Origin: JAJPKK01 sp963844635
GTDB taxonomy: Bacteria; Pseudomonadota; Alphaproteobacteria; Rhizobiales; Xanthobacteraceae
Direction of reading: 5' to 3'
Length of the DNA: 64,000 nt
NCBI GenBank assembly: GCA_963844635.1
Contig: CAWJPD010000002.1
Span: forward strand, 620,001-684,000
Made by a program: the position numbers and the translations under genes. This document shows, piece by piece, positions 8,279 to 17,391 of the stretch (within the stretch, counting starts at the first letter, position 1; each line of letters opens with the position of its first letter). Below the pieces are notes generated by a model. The model was not told the origin of the DNA. It made no database searches and worked only from the letters and a program-made list of their open reading frames with translations.

Positions 8279-9232
8279 CTATACGAGGCGGAGCAGGCGC
8301 ATCGCATTGTTGAAGCAGATGTCCGCGCGCACGTTTTCCGGCAGGGCGGCGTGTTCGATGAATTCGCTCGCTTCCTCGGTCGACTCGAACGGATAATCCG
8401 CAGCAAAGAGTACTCGCTCATGGCCGAGCGCACCGAGCGCGCAGGCCAGCGGTTCGGCCGAGCACATGCCGGAGGTCGTCACCAAAATGTTGTCGCGAAT
8501 GTAGTCGGACGGTCGCCGCTTGAGCCCGACGCCATAAAATTTGGCGCGGCTGTCGAAGCGCCACAGCAGATAGGGCAGCGTTTCGCCGAGATGCCCGAGC
8601 CCGAGCAGCGCCCGCGGAAAGCGATCGAAGTGGCCGCCGAACACGAGACGCAACGCGTGAGAGGCGGTCTCGACGCCCCATTCCCAGGTCGCCCGCGCCA
8701 GCCCCTTGGTGCCGGAGAGTACCGGCATGGGCGCCGGAGGGTCCGCGGGATGGAGGTAGATCATCGCGCCGAGCGCCTCGGCGCGTTCCCAGAACGGATA
8801 GAGCGAAGGATGATCGAGATACAGCCCATTGGTATGCCCGTTCACCATCGCGCCGACAAAGCCGAGGTCGCGCATCGTGCGTTCAAGCTCTGCTGCGGCT
8901 GCGGTGGCGTCCTGCATCGCAAGATGAGCGAAACCGGAGTAGCGGTCCGGGCGCTTGCTGATTTCGGCGGCAAGAAAGTCGTTTGATTGGCAGGTGCGAC
9001 GCACGGCCGTAGCGGTGTCGCGCTCGATCTGCACGCCAGGTCCGGAGATCGACAGCACCGCGCGGACAATGCCGCCACGATCCATCGCCTCGATTCGCCG
9101 TTCGCCGAATTCCGAGAGCCGCGTCACGGCGGCGCGATAGGCCTCGGAGGCCATGTCCCCCGTCGTGGTCTTCCAATAATCCTCAAAGCCCGGGGACAGG
9201 AAGTGTTCTTCGAGTGCGATTTTGCTGGTCAT
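8279..9232 (-). CDS. Amidohydrolase family 2 (decarboxylase-like TIM-barrel metalloenzyme)
   Basis: This 317-residue protein belongs to the amidohydrolase-2 group, which includes ACMSD, gamma-resorcylate and 5-carboxyvanillate decarboxylases. It begins MTSKIALEEHFLSPGFEDYW, where the EEHF strand is characteristic of this group. Other markers are DLGFVGAMVNGHTNGLYLD, IYLHPADPP (histidine ligand), LGLGHLGETLPYLLWRFD and VLFAADYPFES carrying the late metal-ligand aspartate. A TTG at 9262 would extend it by ten residues without homology, so the ATG at 9232 is used. With the BKACE gene downstream it suggests ring or side-chain catabolism of an aromatic acid, which is inference. Confidence 0.88.
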   Translation of the reverse strand: MTSKIALEEHFLSPGFEDYWKTTTGDMASEAYRAAVTRLSEFGERRIEAMDRGGIVRAVLSISGPGVQIERDTATAVRRTCQSNDFLAAEISKRPDRYSGFAHLAMQDATAAAAELERTMRDLGFVGAMVNGHTNGLYLDHPSLYPFWERAEALGAMIYLHPADPPAPMPVLSGTKGLARATWEWGVETASHALRLVFGGHFDRFPRALLGLGHLGETLPYLLWRFDSRAKFYGVGLKRRPSDYIRDNILVTTSGMCSAEPLACALGALGHERVLFAADYPFESTEEASEFIEHAALPENVRADICFNNAMRLLRLV

Positions 9233-9313
9233 GAGGAAGGCAGTTGACGGCTCGGGTGACAACCGTTGTTGCGAGCCGCTTGTAAAAATGAATGTGACGG
9301 CCGCTCCGCGACT

Positions 9314-9874
9314 TCAACCTGTTGGTGCTCGATAGATGTCCGCAAGTGCGATCGAGAGACCAGGCGGGTCCAACGAAATCGCCCCGTCATGAAGAACGCG
9401 TGTGGCAATGGTGCCGTCCTGTTGCCGTGCATGATGAATCACAAACGTCCGCTCGGGATCGACGATCAAATAATGAATGATGCTGACAACACGGAAATAA
9501 CCTTCCAATTTTTGTGACGTATCGATGCGCCGAGATGAGTGGGACAAGACTTCGATGACAATCATCGGGTTCGGGACTTCGACGCTGGCGTCAGGAACGT
9601 CGTCGCCACAATAGACCAGGGCATCAGGCTCGTACGCGGTATCGCGGTCGATGCGAACGGTCATTCCGTCCGGCAGCATCTTGCAATTCAGCCTTGCACG
9701 TTCAATAGCAACCTCCAAGGCCGCTTGCACCCGGTACTTCGTTCTCGCGTGACCGGCACGTTCCGGGGTCATGGCATAAACCGCCCCGGCATGCAGTTCG
9801 TATTTTCCGGGCTGGAGTTCCGCCCAGCGGAGATATTCATCGACGGTCATTCTTTGCGGCGGCAGCACGTTCAT
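9314..9874 (-). CDS. Uma2 family (DUF820) restriction-endonuclease-fold protein
   Basis: This 186-residue protein belongs to the Uma2/DUF820 family, which has a PD-(D/E)XK nuclease fold and is very common in cyanobacteria and scattered elsewhere. It starts MNVLPPQRMTVDEYLRWAEL and contains the opening KYELHAGAVYAM, the acidic EPDALVYCGDD and the core PMIVIEVLSHSSRRID, with the conserved E-x-L-S after the catalytic aspartate. The C-terminus IYRAPTG is usual. Family function is unsettled; mobile-element association or DNA processing has been proposed. It is complete and lies between catabolic and binding-protein genes. Confidence 0.88.
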   Translation of the reverse strand: MNVLPPQRMTVDEYLRWAELQPGKYELHAGAVYAMTPERAGHARTKYRVQAALEVAIERARLNCKMLPDGMTVRIDRDTAYEPDALVYCGDDVPDASVEVPNPMIVIEVLSHSSRRIDTSQKLEGYFRVVSIIHYLIVDPERTFVIHHARQQDGTIATRVLHDGAISLDPPGLSIALADIYRAPTG

Positions 9875-9897
9875 TGGGAAAGCGCCAGTTCACAGGT

Positions 9898-10890
9898 TCA
9901 CTGCGGCTTGATGTTCGCCGCCATGATCACGTCGCCCCAGCGGCGGGTCTCCTCGCGCACAAAGTCCGCCATCTCGGTTGGGCTGCCGCCGACCGGCTCC
10001 ATGCCGAGCTGTTCAAGATGCGTTTTGATCTCGGGCATATGCAGCAGCTCGTTCATGGCGACATTGATCTTGTCGACGATCGGCTGCGGCGTGCGCGGCG
10101 GCGCTGCGATCGCATTCCAGGTGCCGGAGATGAAATCGGGCAGGCCAGCTTGCGCCATGGTCGGCACGTCTTTGACGGAATCGAGCCGCTCGGCGGTCGC
10201 AACCGCCAGCATCTTCAAACGCCCGGCGCGGAAATGTTCGCGCACGGCATCGATCTGCATGAACAGCAGGTCGACATGGCCGGCAATCAGGTCGTTCACC
10301 GCCTGGTTGCTGCCGCGATAGGGAACGTGGATCATCGAGCCGCCGATGCGATGCGCGAATAGCTCGGTGGTGAGGTGTGGCGTGGTGCCGATGCCCTGGG
10401 AACCGTAGGTCACTGTGCCTGGGTGCGCCCGGATATAGGCAATAAGCCCGGCGACATCGTTGGCTGGAAAGTCGCGACGCACCACCAGCGCATTGGGCAG
10501 CGTGGTCATGACGATCACCGGCGTCAGCGTCGCCGGATTGAAGTTCAGCTTGCGATAGATGAAGACATTCGTGGTGAGCGGGGCGGGTTGCGAGGCAAGC
10601 AGCGTGTAGCCGTCCGGCTCCGCGGATGCGACCTCGGCGGCGCCGAGGTTGCCGCCTGCCCCGGGACGGTTCTCCACCACGACCGCCTGCCCCCAGCGCT
10701 GCGACAAACGATCGCCGAGAAGCCGCGAGCCGATATCGGGACTGCCGCCCGGCAGCGAGGAAACGATGATCCTGATCGTGCGCGCCGGATAGGTTTGCGC
10801 CAAAGCGGGTTGAAATGTTGTGGGGAGCGCGCCGTAGGCAGCGGCAGTCGCGCCAGCGAAACGCATCAGTTCACGGCGTGTAAGGTACAC
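9898..10890 (-). CDS. Bug/TctC-type tripartite tricarboxylate transporter substrate-binding protein
   Basis: This periplasmic binding protein of 330 residues belongs to the Bug (TctC) family that captures carboxylates or other small acids. The N-terminus TRRELMRFAGATAAAYGALP looks like a Tat signal with a twin arginine. Family motifs are YPARTIRIIVSSLPGGSPD, VVENRPGAGGNLGAAEVA, EPDGYTLLASQPAP and HVPYRGSNQAVNDLIAGHVD. The start is a GTG at 10890, placed 8 nt after GGAGAGG; the longer frame to 11010 translates the upstream intergenic region. No TctA or TctB is nearby, so any membrane partner lies elsewhere. Confidence 0.9.
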   Translation of the reverse strand: MYLTRRELMRFAGATAAAYGALPTTFQPALAQTYPARTIRIIVSSLPGGSPDIGSRLLGDRLSQRWGQAVVVENRPGAGGNLGAAEVASAEPDGYTLLASQPAPLTTNVFIYRKLNFNPATLTPVIVMTTLPNALVVRRDFPANDVAGLIAYIRAHPGTVTYGSQGIGTTPHLTTELFAHRIGGSMIHVPYRGSNQAVNDLIAGHVDLLFMQIDAVREHFRAGRLKMLAVATAERLDSVKDVPTMAQAGLPDFISGTWNAIAAPPRTPQPIVDKINVAMNELLHMPEIKTHLEQLGMEPVGGSPTEMADFVREETRRWGDVIMAANIKPQ

Positions 10891-11063
10891 GATCAAGCCT
10901 CTCCGAAATTCCGGCGGCGTCTCGTCTGAGAGCGATGCCGACTGCGCTAACGAACAGATCATCCATTTTAATGTGAAAGAAGCCGAAATCGATATGCCGA
11001 TGCGCTTCACCTCGCCGCAAGCGGCGACGCCGAGTTGCCGCGCCGCGCCAGAGTGGGAATGCT

Positions 11064-11153
11064 TTGCGCTTCAATCGCCTCCCGGTCGGCTCGCCGTTAC
11101 TTTTGCGCGTGATCTTTGTCCAAAAAATCTGCAATTTTCCGGGATCGTGCGCC
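11064..11153 (+). repeat. Dispersed palindromic repeat, copy 3 (short form)
   Basis: The copy starts with TGCGCTTCAATCGCCTCCCG and lacks the middle module. Its palindrome is GCGCGTGATC at 11105-11114 and GATCGTGCGC at 11143-11152. It sits between two convergent-reading Bug-protein contexts on the minus strand. Confidence 0.83.
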
Positions 11154-11159
11154 AGAAAA

Positions 11160-12119
11160 TCAGTTCGGCTGGATTCCTGCGGCCTTTACGATCCCGGCGA
11201 CGACGCCGATCTCGTTGCGCACAAACGTATCGAACGCGGCCGGCGTCATTTGCATCGGGTCGGCGCCGAGCTTGCCGAGCGTCTCTTTGATCACCGGGGT
11301 TGCCAGCGCCTTGGCGATCTCGTCGTGGAGCCGTTGGACGATCGGGCGCGGGGTCGCGGCCGGCGCGAACACGCCGACCCAGAAAACGTAATCGGAATTT
11401 GGATAGCCGGCCTCCAGCGTCGTCGGGATATCCGGCAGTGTTGCGCTGCGCGTGAGGCTCGACACCGCAAGGCCGCGGATTTCGCCGCTCTGGATCAACG
11501 GCACCGCAGACAACAGCGGCGCGAAATAGAAGTCAATCCGGTCGCCGAGAATCTCCCGCAACGCCTCGGGGGCGCCTTTGAAGGGAACATGCACCGCTTC
11601 GAAACCCGCGCTCAGCCGGAAGCGCTCGGCGTTCAGATGGGTGGCCGCGCCCACGCCGCCGGACCCGTACGTGATCGAGCCGGGTTTCGCCTTCGCGGCC
11701 GCGACGAGCTCCTGCACGGTCTTGAAACGTCGGGGCGGCACCACGAGCACATTGGGAAACTGGCCGAGCGGAATGACGGCGGCGAAGTCGCGCACCGTGT
11801 CATAGGGCAATTTCGAATAGGTCGACGGCGTGATCGTGTGAACCGACGAATTGACCAAAAAAGTGTAGCCGTCGGCCTCCGCCTTGGCGACCGCCGCCAT
11901 TCCGATGGTGCCGCCGGCACCAGCACGATTTTCAAAGACCATCGATTGGCCGAGCTGTCGCGCCACCACGTCGAAGACGGGCCGCGCGACGGCATCAATC
12001 GCGCTGCCGGGTGTGAACGGGATCACGAGACGGATGGGCTGGCGCGCCGGCCACTCCTGGCCATGGGCCATTCCGACGAGGCCGAGAATCAACCAGGCAA
12101 CGAGTGGTGCGCGCCTCAT
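11160..12119 (-). CDS. Bug/TctC-type substrate-binding protein
   Basis: This is a 319-residue secreted binding protein with a short Sec signal (MRRAPLVAWLILGLVGMAHG, cleaved before QEWPARQ). The conserved Bug motifs are LVIPFTPGSAIDAVARPVFD, VFENRAGAGGTIGMAAVA, EADGYTFLVNSS, ITYGSGGVGAATHL and HVPFKGAPEALREILGDRID. GGGAGATAGGAA precedes the ATG at 12119. It differs widely from the neighbouring Bug protein at 9898-10890, so the two probably bind different ligands. Upstream on the same strand are the NHL and SoxC/SoxD-like genes, and it could be the last gene of that transcript. Confidence 0.9.
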   Translation of the reverse strand: MRRAPLVAWLILGLVGMAHGQEWPARQPIRLVIPFTPGSAIDAVARPVFDVVARQLGQSMVFENRAGAGGTIGMAAVAKAEADGYTFLVNSSVHTITPSTYSKLPYDTVRDFAAVIPLGQFPNVLVVPPRRFKTVQELVAAAKAKPGSITYGSGGVGAATHLNAERFRLSAGFEAVHVPFKGAPEALREILGDRIDFYFAPLLSAVPLIQSGEIRGLAVSSLTRSATLPDIPTTLEAGYPNSDYVFWVGVFAPAATPRPIVQRLHDEIAKALATPVIKETLGKLGADPMQMTPAAFDTFVRNEIGVVAGIVKAAGIQPN

Positions 12120-12238
12120 TTCCTATCTCCCTCGACAGCAACGTGGTCCTGGATTTTCGGTCCACTATTCGGGTTGGGGCGGAATGGTTTCGAAACGTCG
12201 CCTTGCGATTCGATGTTGGCCAATGTTGAAGAAACGGG

Positions 12239-13265
12239 TCAATTCCTGACGTACTTCTTGATGTCCTTCTGGTCATCCGACGCGGCATAGACCGCGCCAT
12301 CCGGGCCGACCGCGATGCCGATGGGCGGCTGCATCTTCGGATCGGGAGGTACCGGCGGCGGGATGAAATAAAGCACCTTGCCGTCTTTTACGCTTCCTAT
12401 CCGAATGCCCCGCCGGCAGCCCGGATTGTAATTGGCGGCACCCTGATTATCGGAGGATTGGGAATCGATGACGTAAAGCATGTCGTTCTTGTCAACGGCC
12501 ACACCGCTCGGCCGGCCGAATTGCTTCCAGGCGGCGAGGAAAGTGCCATCCTTATCGAAGACGACAATGCGGCTGTTGCCGCGATCTGCGACATAAAGGT
12601 GGTCCCGGCTGTCCATCGCGATCGCATGGGGCGAACGCAACTGCCCGTCGCCACCGCCCCACCCGGCGAAGGTTTTGATGAACTTGCCGTCCTTGGTGAA
12701 CACCATGATGCGCGAGTTGTTGACCCGGCTCTCGCCATGCCCCTCGCTGACATAAACATCGCCGTTCGAGGCGACCGCGACGCCGGTCGGCGAATTCGAA
12801 AATATCGAGACCGGTCTGGCGCGCGCCTTGCCCCGGCTTGCCAAGTTGGAGCAGCACCCGGCCGTCGGCACTCAGCTCCGTCACCTGCATGCCCTTGCCC
12901 CCTTGCGCGGAGGCATCGGCCACCCATAGATGCCCGTCCTTGTCGACCGCCACCTGGTGCGGTTCGACAAAAAGGCCGGCGCCAAAATTCTTTTGCCTCC
13001 GGCCGTCGGGTCCGAGCTCGATGACGGGAACGCAGGGCTCGGTCTCGCAACGATCCACCGCCCACAGATGGTTTTGCGCGTCGACCGCGACGGCGCTGAT
13101 CGGGTTCCAGGGCCGGGGGGGCGATGCCCAGTTCAACACCTGGTGATACGGATCAGGCAAGTTGTCGTTCGTTTCGCTGCACGGATAGCTTGGTTGCGCG
13201 AGCGCCAGTCCGGTTCCGGCAAGGCCGGCGAGTAACGTCGCCAAAGCCGTCTTTTGCGCGCGCAT
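12239..13265 (-). CDS. Secreted NHL-repeat beta-propeller (split by one frameshift)
   Basis: The protein is read in two frames that join near 12797-12810. The upstream part starts MRAQKTALATLLAGLAGTGL (signal peptide) and runs through HQVAVDKDGHLWVADASAQ to GARQTGLDIFEFAD. The downstream part continues NSPTGVAVASNGDVYVSEGH, PHAIAMDSRDHLYVADRGNS and PIGIAVGPDGAVYAASDDQ. Each unit is an NHL/SMP-30-type blade, giving about a six-bladed propeller similar to the peptidyl-hydroxyglycine lyase superfamily. A single-base indel explains the break. GAGGAG precedes the ATG at 13265. It follows the SoxC/SoxD-like pair on the same strand with 120 bp between; function is unknown. Confidence 0.82.
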
Positions 13266-13385
13266 GTGGTTCTCCTCGTTGGGAAAGCAAAATGCCAGAT
13301 CGGCTGGTCGACCCAGGGATCCGGTGTGGGCGCCGGCCGACCTGGCCGACGCTCCTGCGTCAATCGACGGCGCTCCGGGGCGGCC

Positions 13386-13901
13386 TCAATGCTTTTCCGG
13401 ATAGCGGCTGACGAAGCCGTTCCGGTTCGGCATCGCGACCTTCGGCAAGGTCTCGGCGTTCATCGTGTCGTTCTCGCCAATGATGTTGTTGCGCGCCAGC
13501 ACATAGGCGGTGAGCGCGTAGACCTCGTCATTGGAGAGCGATTTTGGTTGCGGCCACGGCATTGCGCGCCGGATGAAGTCGAACATCGTGGTCGCATTCG
13601 GCACGTAGAGCGCCATCGTTCGCTCCGATTTGCCGGGTGCATTGGCAAGCGCTGGATTGCTGCCGCCGGTGCCGTCCTTGCCGTGACAGGCCTCGCATTT
13701 CTGCGCGTAGATCGCGGCGCCTTGCGATGGCGTTCCACTGCCGGCCGGCAGGTTTTTGCCCGCGGGACCAACGCTGATGTCCCACACGGCAAGATCGGCC
13801 TCGCTGACCGGCTTGCCGAGACCGGGACCGTCGGCGGCAAGCGCCCCGCCGGCCACGAGCGCGATCGATAATGCGAGAGAGAAGCACTTAACCGTAAACA
13901 T
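13386..13901 (-). CDS. SoxD-like periplasmic monoheme cytochrome c
   Basis: This 171-residue protein has a signal peptide (MFTVKCFSLALSIALVAGGA, cleaved after LAA) and one heme motif, AQKCEACHGKDGTGG, near residue 71. The segments TTMFDFIRRAMPWPQPKSLS, VYALTAYVLARNNII and the tail LPKVAMPNRNGFVSRYP resemble the heme domain of SoxD. It lacks the second heme domain of Paracoccus SoxD. The ATG at 13901 overlaps the end of the SoxC-like gene by 14 bp, indicating translational coupling, with GAGGTG inside that gene as ribosome site. It most likely accepts electrons from the SoxC-like enzyme. Confidence 0.85.
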   Translation of the reverse strand: MFTVKCFSLALSIALVAGGALAADGPGLGKPVSEADLAVWDISVGPAGKNLPAGSGTPSQGAAIYAQKCEACHGKDGTGGSNPALANAPGKSERTMALYVPNATTMFDFIRRAMPWPQPKSLSNDEVYALTAYVLARNNIIGENDTMNAETLPKVAMPNRNGFVSRYPEKH

Positions 13902-15177
13902 GTTTCACCTCGCCGCGATTATTGATTGCCCAGCTGGTAATGACGTTCATGTGTCCCATCGGGAAAGCCGTCACGGGAACATTGACTTTGGGTGCGCCGC
14001 GTTCGGCGAACATCTCCTCGCGGGTCGGTTGCACATTGCCTGCCTCGTCCCAGGCGCGGCTTTGCAGCACGACGGGCTGGCCGTCCCAGCGCCACGGCAT
14101 CCGGAACCGGGTCAGCGCCTTGCTCAATACGGGCGCATCCAGCGCGGCCTGACCCCAGCTCTTCCCGCCATCCGCCGACACCATGACTTTGGCTATGCGT
14201 CCGTTGCCGGAATAGGCAAGGCCGGAAATCTCGTAAAAACCGGGGCCGCCTTTCAGTGTCAGCCCAGGCGACGGCTGGGTGACGAAAGACTTCACTTCCA
14301 TCGGGAAGAAGAATTGCCAGATTTTTGGCCCTTGCACCCGATACGTGTATTGCAAGGTTTCGTTGATGGCCATCACCGGCTCCTCGATGAGCTTGATCCG
14401 GTGCAGCCATTTCACGTTCATGTTGCCCTCGTAACCCGGCACCAGCAGCCGCATCGGATAGCCCTGCGCGGGGTTGATGCGCTCGCCGTTCTGGTAGAGC
14501 GCGACCATTGCATCATCGAGCGCCTTGGGCATTGGGATGCTGCGGTTCATGCTCGGACCGTCGGCCCCCTCCGCGAGCAGCCACTTGGCTTTCGGATCGA
14601 TGCCGGCCTCCTCGAGGAGCGTTGAGAGCCTCACGCCCGTCCACTCCGAACAGGACAGCAACCCATGGATCGCCTGCACGCCGGCATCGACGGGGTCCTT
14701 GCTGAAGAGCGGCGCGCTGTTGCCGCCGCACTCGACGAAATTGACGCGCGTCACCATCGGATAGCGCGCCAGGGTATCGAGATCGAACATCAGCGGCTGT
14801 TTGACGAGACCGTGGATCACAAGGCGGTGTTTGGCGGGATCGATGTCGGGGAAGCCGGTGCGCGCCACGACGAAATGCAGCCCATTCGGAGTGATGGTGC
14901 CGTTCAGCAGATGGTGCGGCGTGCGCGCCTGGCTGGTGCGCGGCTGGAAGTTCGGATTGGTGAGCGTGCGAACGACGTTGCTTTCGTATTTTGCCGGAAC
15001 GCCATAGGGCGGAATTGGCTGGCCCGGCTGCTCGCTCCAGGCATCGATCGGCAAAGGCTCGGCAGCGGCCCCGGTCGTCGAGGCTCCGACTCCGACGGCC
15101 GCGGCGCCCGCGGCCACAATGGTGCGCCCGAGTAACGCCCGTCGATCAATGAGGCCGTTGCCGGCCGCTTGCGGCAA
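13888..15177 (-). CDS. soxC: SoxC-like molybdopterin sulfite/sulfane dehydrogenase
   Basis: This exported molybdenum enzyme of the sulfite oxidase family oxidises sulfite or SoxY-bound sulfane. The Tat-type leader includes LIDRRALLGRTIVAAGAAAV. The Mo-cofactor domain has the cysteine ligand in RVNFVECGGNSAPLF near residue 155 and the SoxC hallmark LLSCSEWTGVRLSTLLEEAG. The C-terminal dimerisation domain contains VSADGGKSWGQAAL and RMPWRWDGQPVVLQSRAWDE. The frame opens with TTG at 15177, which is weak. An ATG at 15211 with AGAGGAGA beyond it begins MTRKEESLGGVFAASG in another frame, so the true N-terminus may be hidden by a one-base shift. Other sox genes are not in the window, so a role in thiosulfate oxidation is not shown; SorA-like sulfite oxidation is possible. 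Confidence 0.88.
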   Translation of the reverse strand: MPQAAGNGLIDRRALLGRTIVAAGAAAVGVGASTTGAAAEPLPIDAWSEQPGQPIPPYGVPAKYESNVVRTLTNPNFQPRTSQARTPHHLLNGTITPNGLHFVVARTGFPDIDPAKHRLVIHGLVKQPLMFDLDTLARYPMVTRVNFVECGGNSAPLFSKDPVDAGVQAIHGLLSCSEWTGVRLSTLLEEAGIDPKAKWLLAEGADGPSMNRSIPMPKALDDAMVALYQNGERINPAQGYPMRLLVPGYEGNMNVKWLHRIKLIEEPVMAINETLQYTYRVQGPKIWQFFFPMEVKSFVTQPSPGLTLKGGPGFYEISGLAYSGNGRIAKVMVSADGGKSWGQAALDAPVLSKALTRFRMPWRWDGQPVVLQSRAWDEAGNVQPTREEMFAERGAPKVNVPVTAFPMGHMNVITSWAINNRGEVKHVYG

Positions 15178-15211
15178 AGACGCCGCCGAGACTCTCCTCT
15201 TTGCGTGTCAT

Positions 15212-15570
15212 GATGTCCTCCATCGAGGGATCGGCAGCCGCGTGAACATCTTCACGCGGTTTGATGCCACCGAAAGGATAGCACCTGCGGCCCGACATTC
15301 CATCCGTTCCGGCCCCCTTCCGGCAACGCCCGCGGACCCGGCACAGCGCGGACGTGGGCCCGTGGGCAACGAGCGAAAACACCTGGCCGCAACGGTGACC
15401 GGCAAAGACTTGTGGATGGAGGCGCGCTGCCTTCAAAATACTCTGGATTGTGGCATGGGAACTCGGGCGAATCGGCAAATCCGGCTATCTTGCGCGCCAT
15501 CTGCACGCGCAAGATGCCTGACGCCCGCGTGATTTTATGTCATAGTCACGCGAAACCTTTGAGACTGGAG
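15212..15570. other. Intergenic region between soxC-like and TPR genes, no gene seen
   Basis: This stretch separates two divergent genes and must hold both promoters. Overlapping short frames exist on both strands but none has recognisable protein sequence or a good ribosome site. The right end passes into a dispersed repeat at 15574. Confidence 0.5.
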
Positions 15571-15573
15571 TGG

Positions 15574-15670
15574 TATGCATTCAGGTTGAATCGCGTCCCG
15601 CTCGATTGTCATTGATTTTTGCGCATGATCTTGTCCGAAAAGCCTGCAACTTTACGGGATCACGCGCTAG
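15574..15670 (+). repeat. Dispersed palindromic repeat, copy 4 (short form)
   Basis: The copy begins TATGCATTCAGGTTGAATCG. Its inverted ends are GCGCATGATC (15621-15630) and GATCACGCGC (15658-15667), with GTCCGAAAAGCCTGCAACTT between. It ends 32 bp before the TPR gene and so may form part of that gene's leader. Confidence 0.85.
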
Positions 15671-15701
15671 GAACCGGCAGTGAGGACCGGAGAATGCGGC
15701 C

Positions 15702-17378
15702 ATGACCAGGATGCCCCATACCGCGGCAGCAATGCTGTTTGCCCTGTGTACGACAGTCGCCGTCGCCCCCGCGGCCGAGGTCGAGACGCAGGGCAGCGTT
15801 GCCGAGACAGCTCGGTGCAAAAATACCACCGCGGATCTCAGCATTGACGCTTGCACGACACAGATCGGCGACCTCACCCGCAATCTCGCCGCGGCCTTCC
15901 GCGAGCGGGGCGAAGCCTTTGACGAGAAAGGCCAGTACGACCGCGCGATCCAGGATTTCAGCGAGGCGATCCGGCTCAAGCCCGACGATGCCGACGCCTA
16001 TAACGATCGCGGCAGGGCACAGCGGCGCAAAGGGCAGTTCGATCGCGCGATTTCCGATTATGACCAGGCGATCCGGCTCCAGCCGGAGCACGCGGACGCC
16101 TATTATGGGCGCGGCTTGGCTCTTGCAAAACGCGGCCGCTTTGACCGTGCGATTGCCGATTTCGATCAAGCCATCCGGTTCAGACCCGAGGATGCGGACG
16201 TCTTTTACAATCGCGGTCTCGCCTATGCGAGCCGCGGTCGCAACGACCGTGCGATCTTGGATTTCACCGATGTGATCAGGCTGAAGCCCGACGACCCTGC
16301 CGCTTATCACCGCCGCGGCAATGCCTATCGCGATCGGGGTCAGAACGATCTTGCGCTCGCCGACTACAGCAAGGCGATCGAACTCGATCCCAATAATGCC
16401 CTGTCCTATTATGGGCGCGGCAATATCTATTTCGCGCAGAACGACTATGACCGGGCGCTGTCAGATCGCGACAAGGCGATCGAGCTCGATCCGCGGTTTG
16501 CGCTCGCCTATAACGGGCGCGCCAATATCTATTTCGTCAAGCGCGATTATGACCACGCGCTTGCAGACTACAACAAGGCGATCGAACTCGATGCCGGCAA
16601 TGCCTTGCCGTACTATGGCCGCGGCGCGACCTACGGCGAAATCGGCAATTATGACCACGCCATCCAGGACCTTGATCAGGCGATCCGATTGAAGCCGGAT
16701 TACGCCGACGCCTATTACAATCGCGGCAAGATCTTTTACAACAAGGGCGATAAGGACCGCGCCATCGCCGACTTCGACCAGGCGATCCGCCTGAAGCCAA
16801 ATTACGCCGATGCGCTCTACAGCCGTGGCACGGCATACGGCCTGAAAGGCCAGTATTCCCGTGCGATCCTCGATCTCGACATGGCGATCCGGTTCAAGCC
16901 GGACCAGTCGCTCAATTACACCAATCGCGGCGTGACCTATCTGCACATGAACCAGTTCGATCGCGCGATCCGCGATTTCGACCAGGCAATCAAGCTCGAC
17001 CCGGACGATCCGCTTGGATACAAGAACCGTGGCACGGCCTACGGCGAAAAAGGACTTTACGAGCACGCCATCCAGGATTTCGACCAGGCCATCAGGCTCA
17101 AGGCGGATGACGCCGATGCCTTTTACAGCCGCGGGAATGCCTACTATGGCAAGGGCGACAAGGACCGCGCCATCGCGGATTTCGATGAGGCCATCCGGTT
17201 GAACCCGAACGATGCCGGCGCCTATAAGGGGCGAAGCATCGCCAAGCGCGAGAAAGGGGACAGTGCCGGAGCCGAAGCCGACATGAAGGAGGCGCAGCGC
17301 ATCGATCCTGCTGCCCGCGACTCCGGACTGACGACCAACACGGTGAGCCCACCGGCACCGCCATCAACCTCGCAATAG
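15702..17378 (+). CDS. Secreted protein of 14 tandem TPR repeats
   Basis: This 558-residue protein has a signal peptide (MTRMPHTAAAMLFALCTTVA, cleaved near PAAEVE). A short cysteine-containing segment (CKNTTADLSIDACTTQIGDL) follows, and then I count fourteen 34-residue TPR units from about residue 65 to 545. Each has the pattern AYYNRGKIFYNKGDKDRAIA then DFDQAIRLKP. The units are close in sequence, so the DNA also has a 102-bp periodicity. Such arrays form a superhelical scaffold for protein binding. The tail is proline- and threonine-rich (SPPAPPSTSQ). It is probably periplasmic; partners are unknown. Confidence 0.9.
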   Translation: MTRMPHTAAAMLFALCTTVAVAPAAEVETQGSVAETARCKNTTADLSIDACTTQIGDLTRNLAAAFRERGEAFDEKGQYDRAIQDFSEAIRLKPDDADAYNDRGRAQRRKGQFDRAISDYDQAIRLQPEHADAYYGRGLALAKRGRFDRAIADFDQAIRFRPEDADVFYNRGLAYASRGRNDRAILDFTDVIRLKPDDPAAYHRRGNAYRDRGQNDLALADYSKAIELDPNNALSYYGRGNIYFAQNDYDRALSDRDKAIELDPRFALAYNGRANIYFVKRDYDHALADYNKAIELDAGNALPYYGRGATYGEIGNYDHAIQDLDQAIRLKPDYADAYYNRGKIFYNKGDKDRAIADFDQAIRLKPNYADALYSRGTAYGLKGQYSRAILDLDMAIRFKPDQSLNYTNRGVTYLHMNQFDRAIRDFDQAIKLDPDDPLGYKNRGTAYGEKGLYEHAIQDFDQAIRLKADDADAFYSRGNAYYGKGDKDRAIADFDEAIRLNPNDAGAYKGRSIAKREKGDSAGAEADMKEAQRIDPAARDSGLTTNTVSPPAPPSTSQ

Positions 17379-17391
17379 CCGAGTGACCATG

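Noticed and set aside
15146..15478. Minus-strand frame upstream of the SoxC-like gene
   Set aside because: Only its last 21 codons (from the ATG at 15211) look relevant, as a possible alternative leader for the SoxC-like protein; the rest is intergenic.
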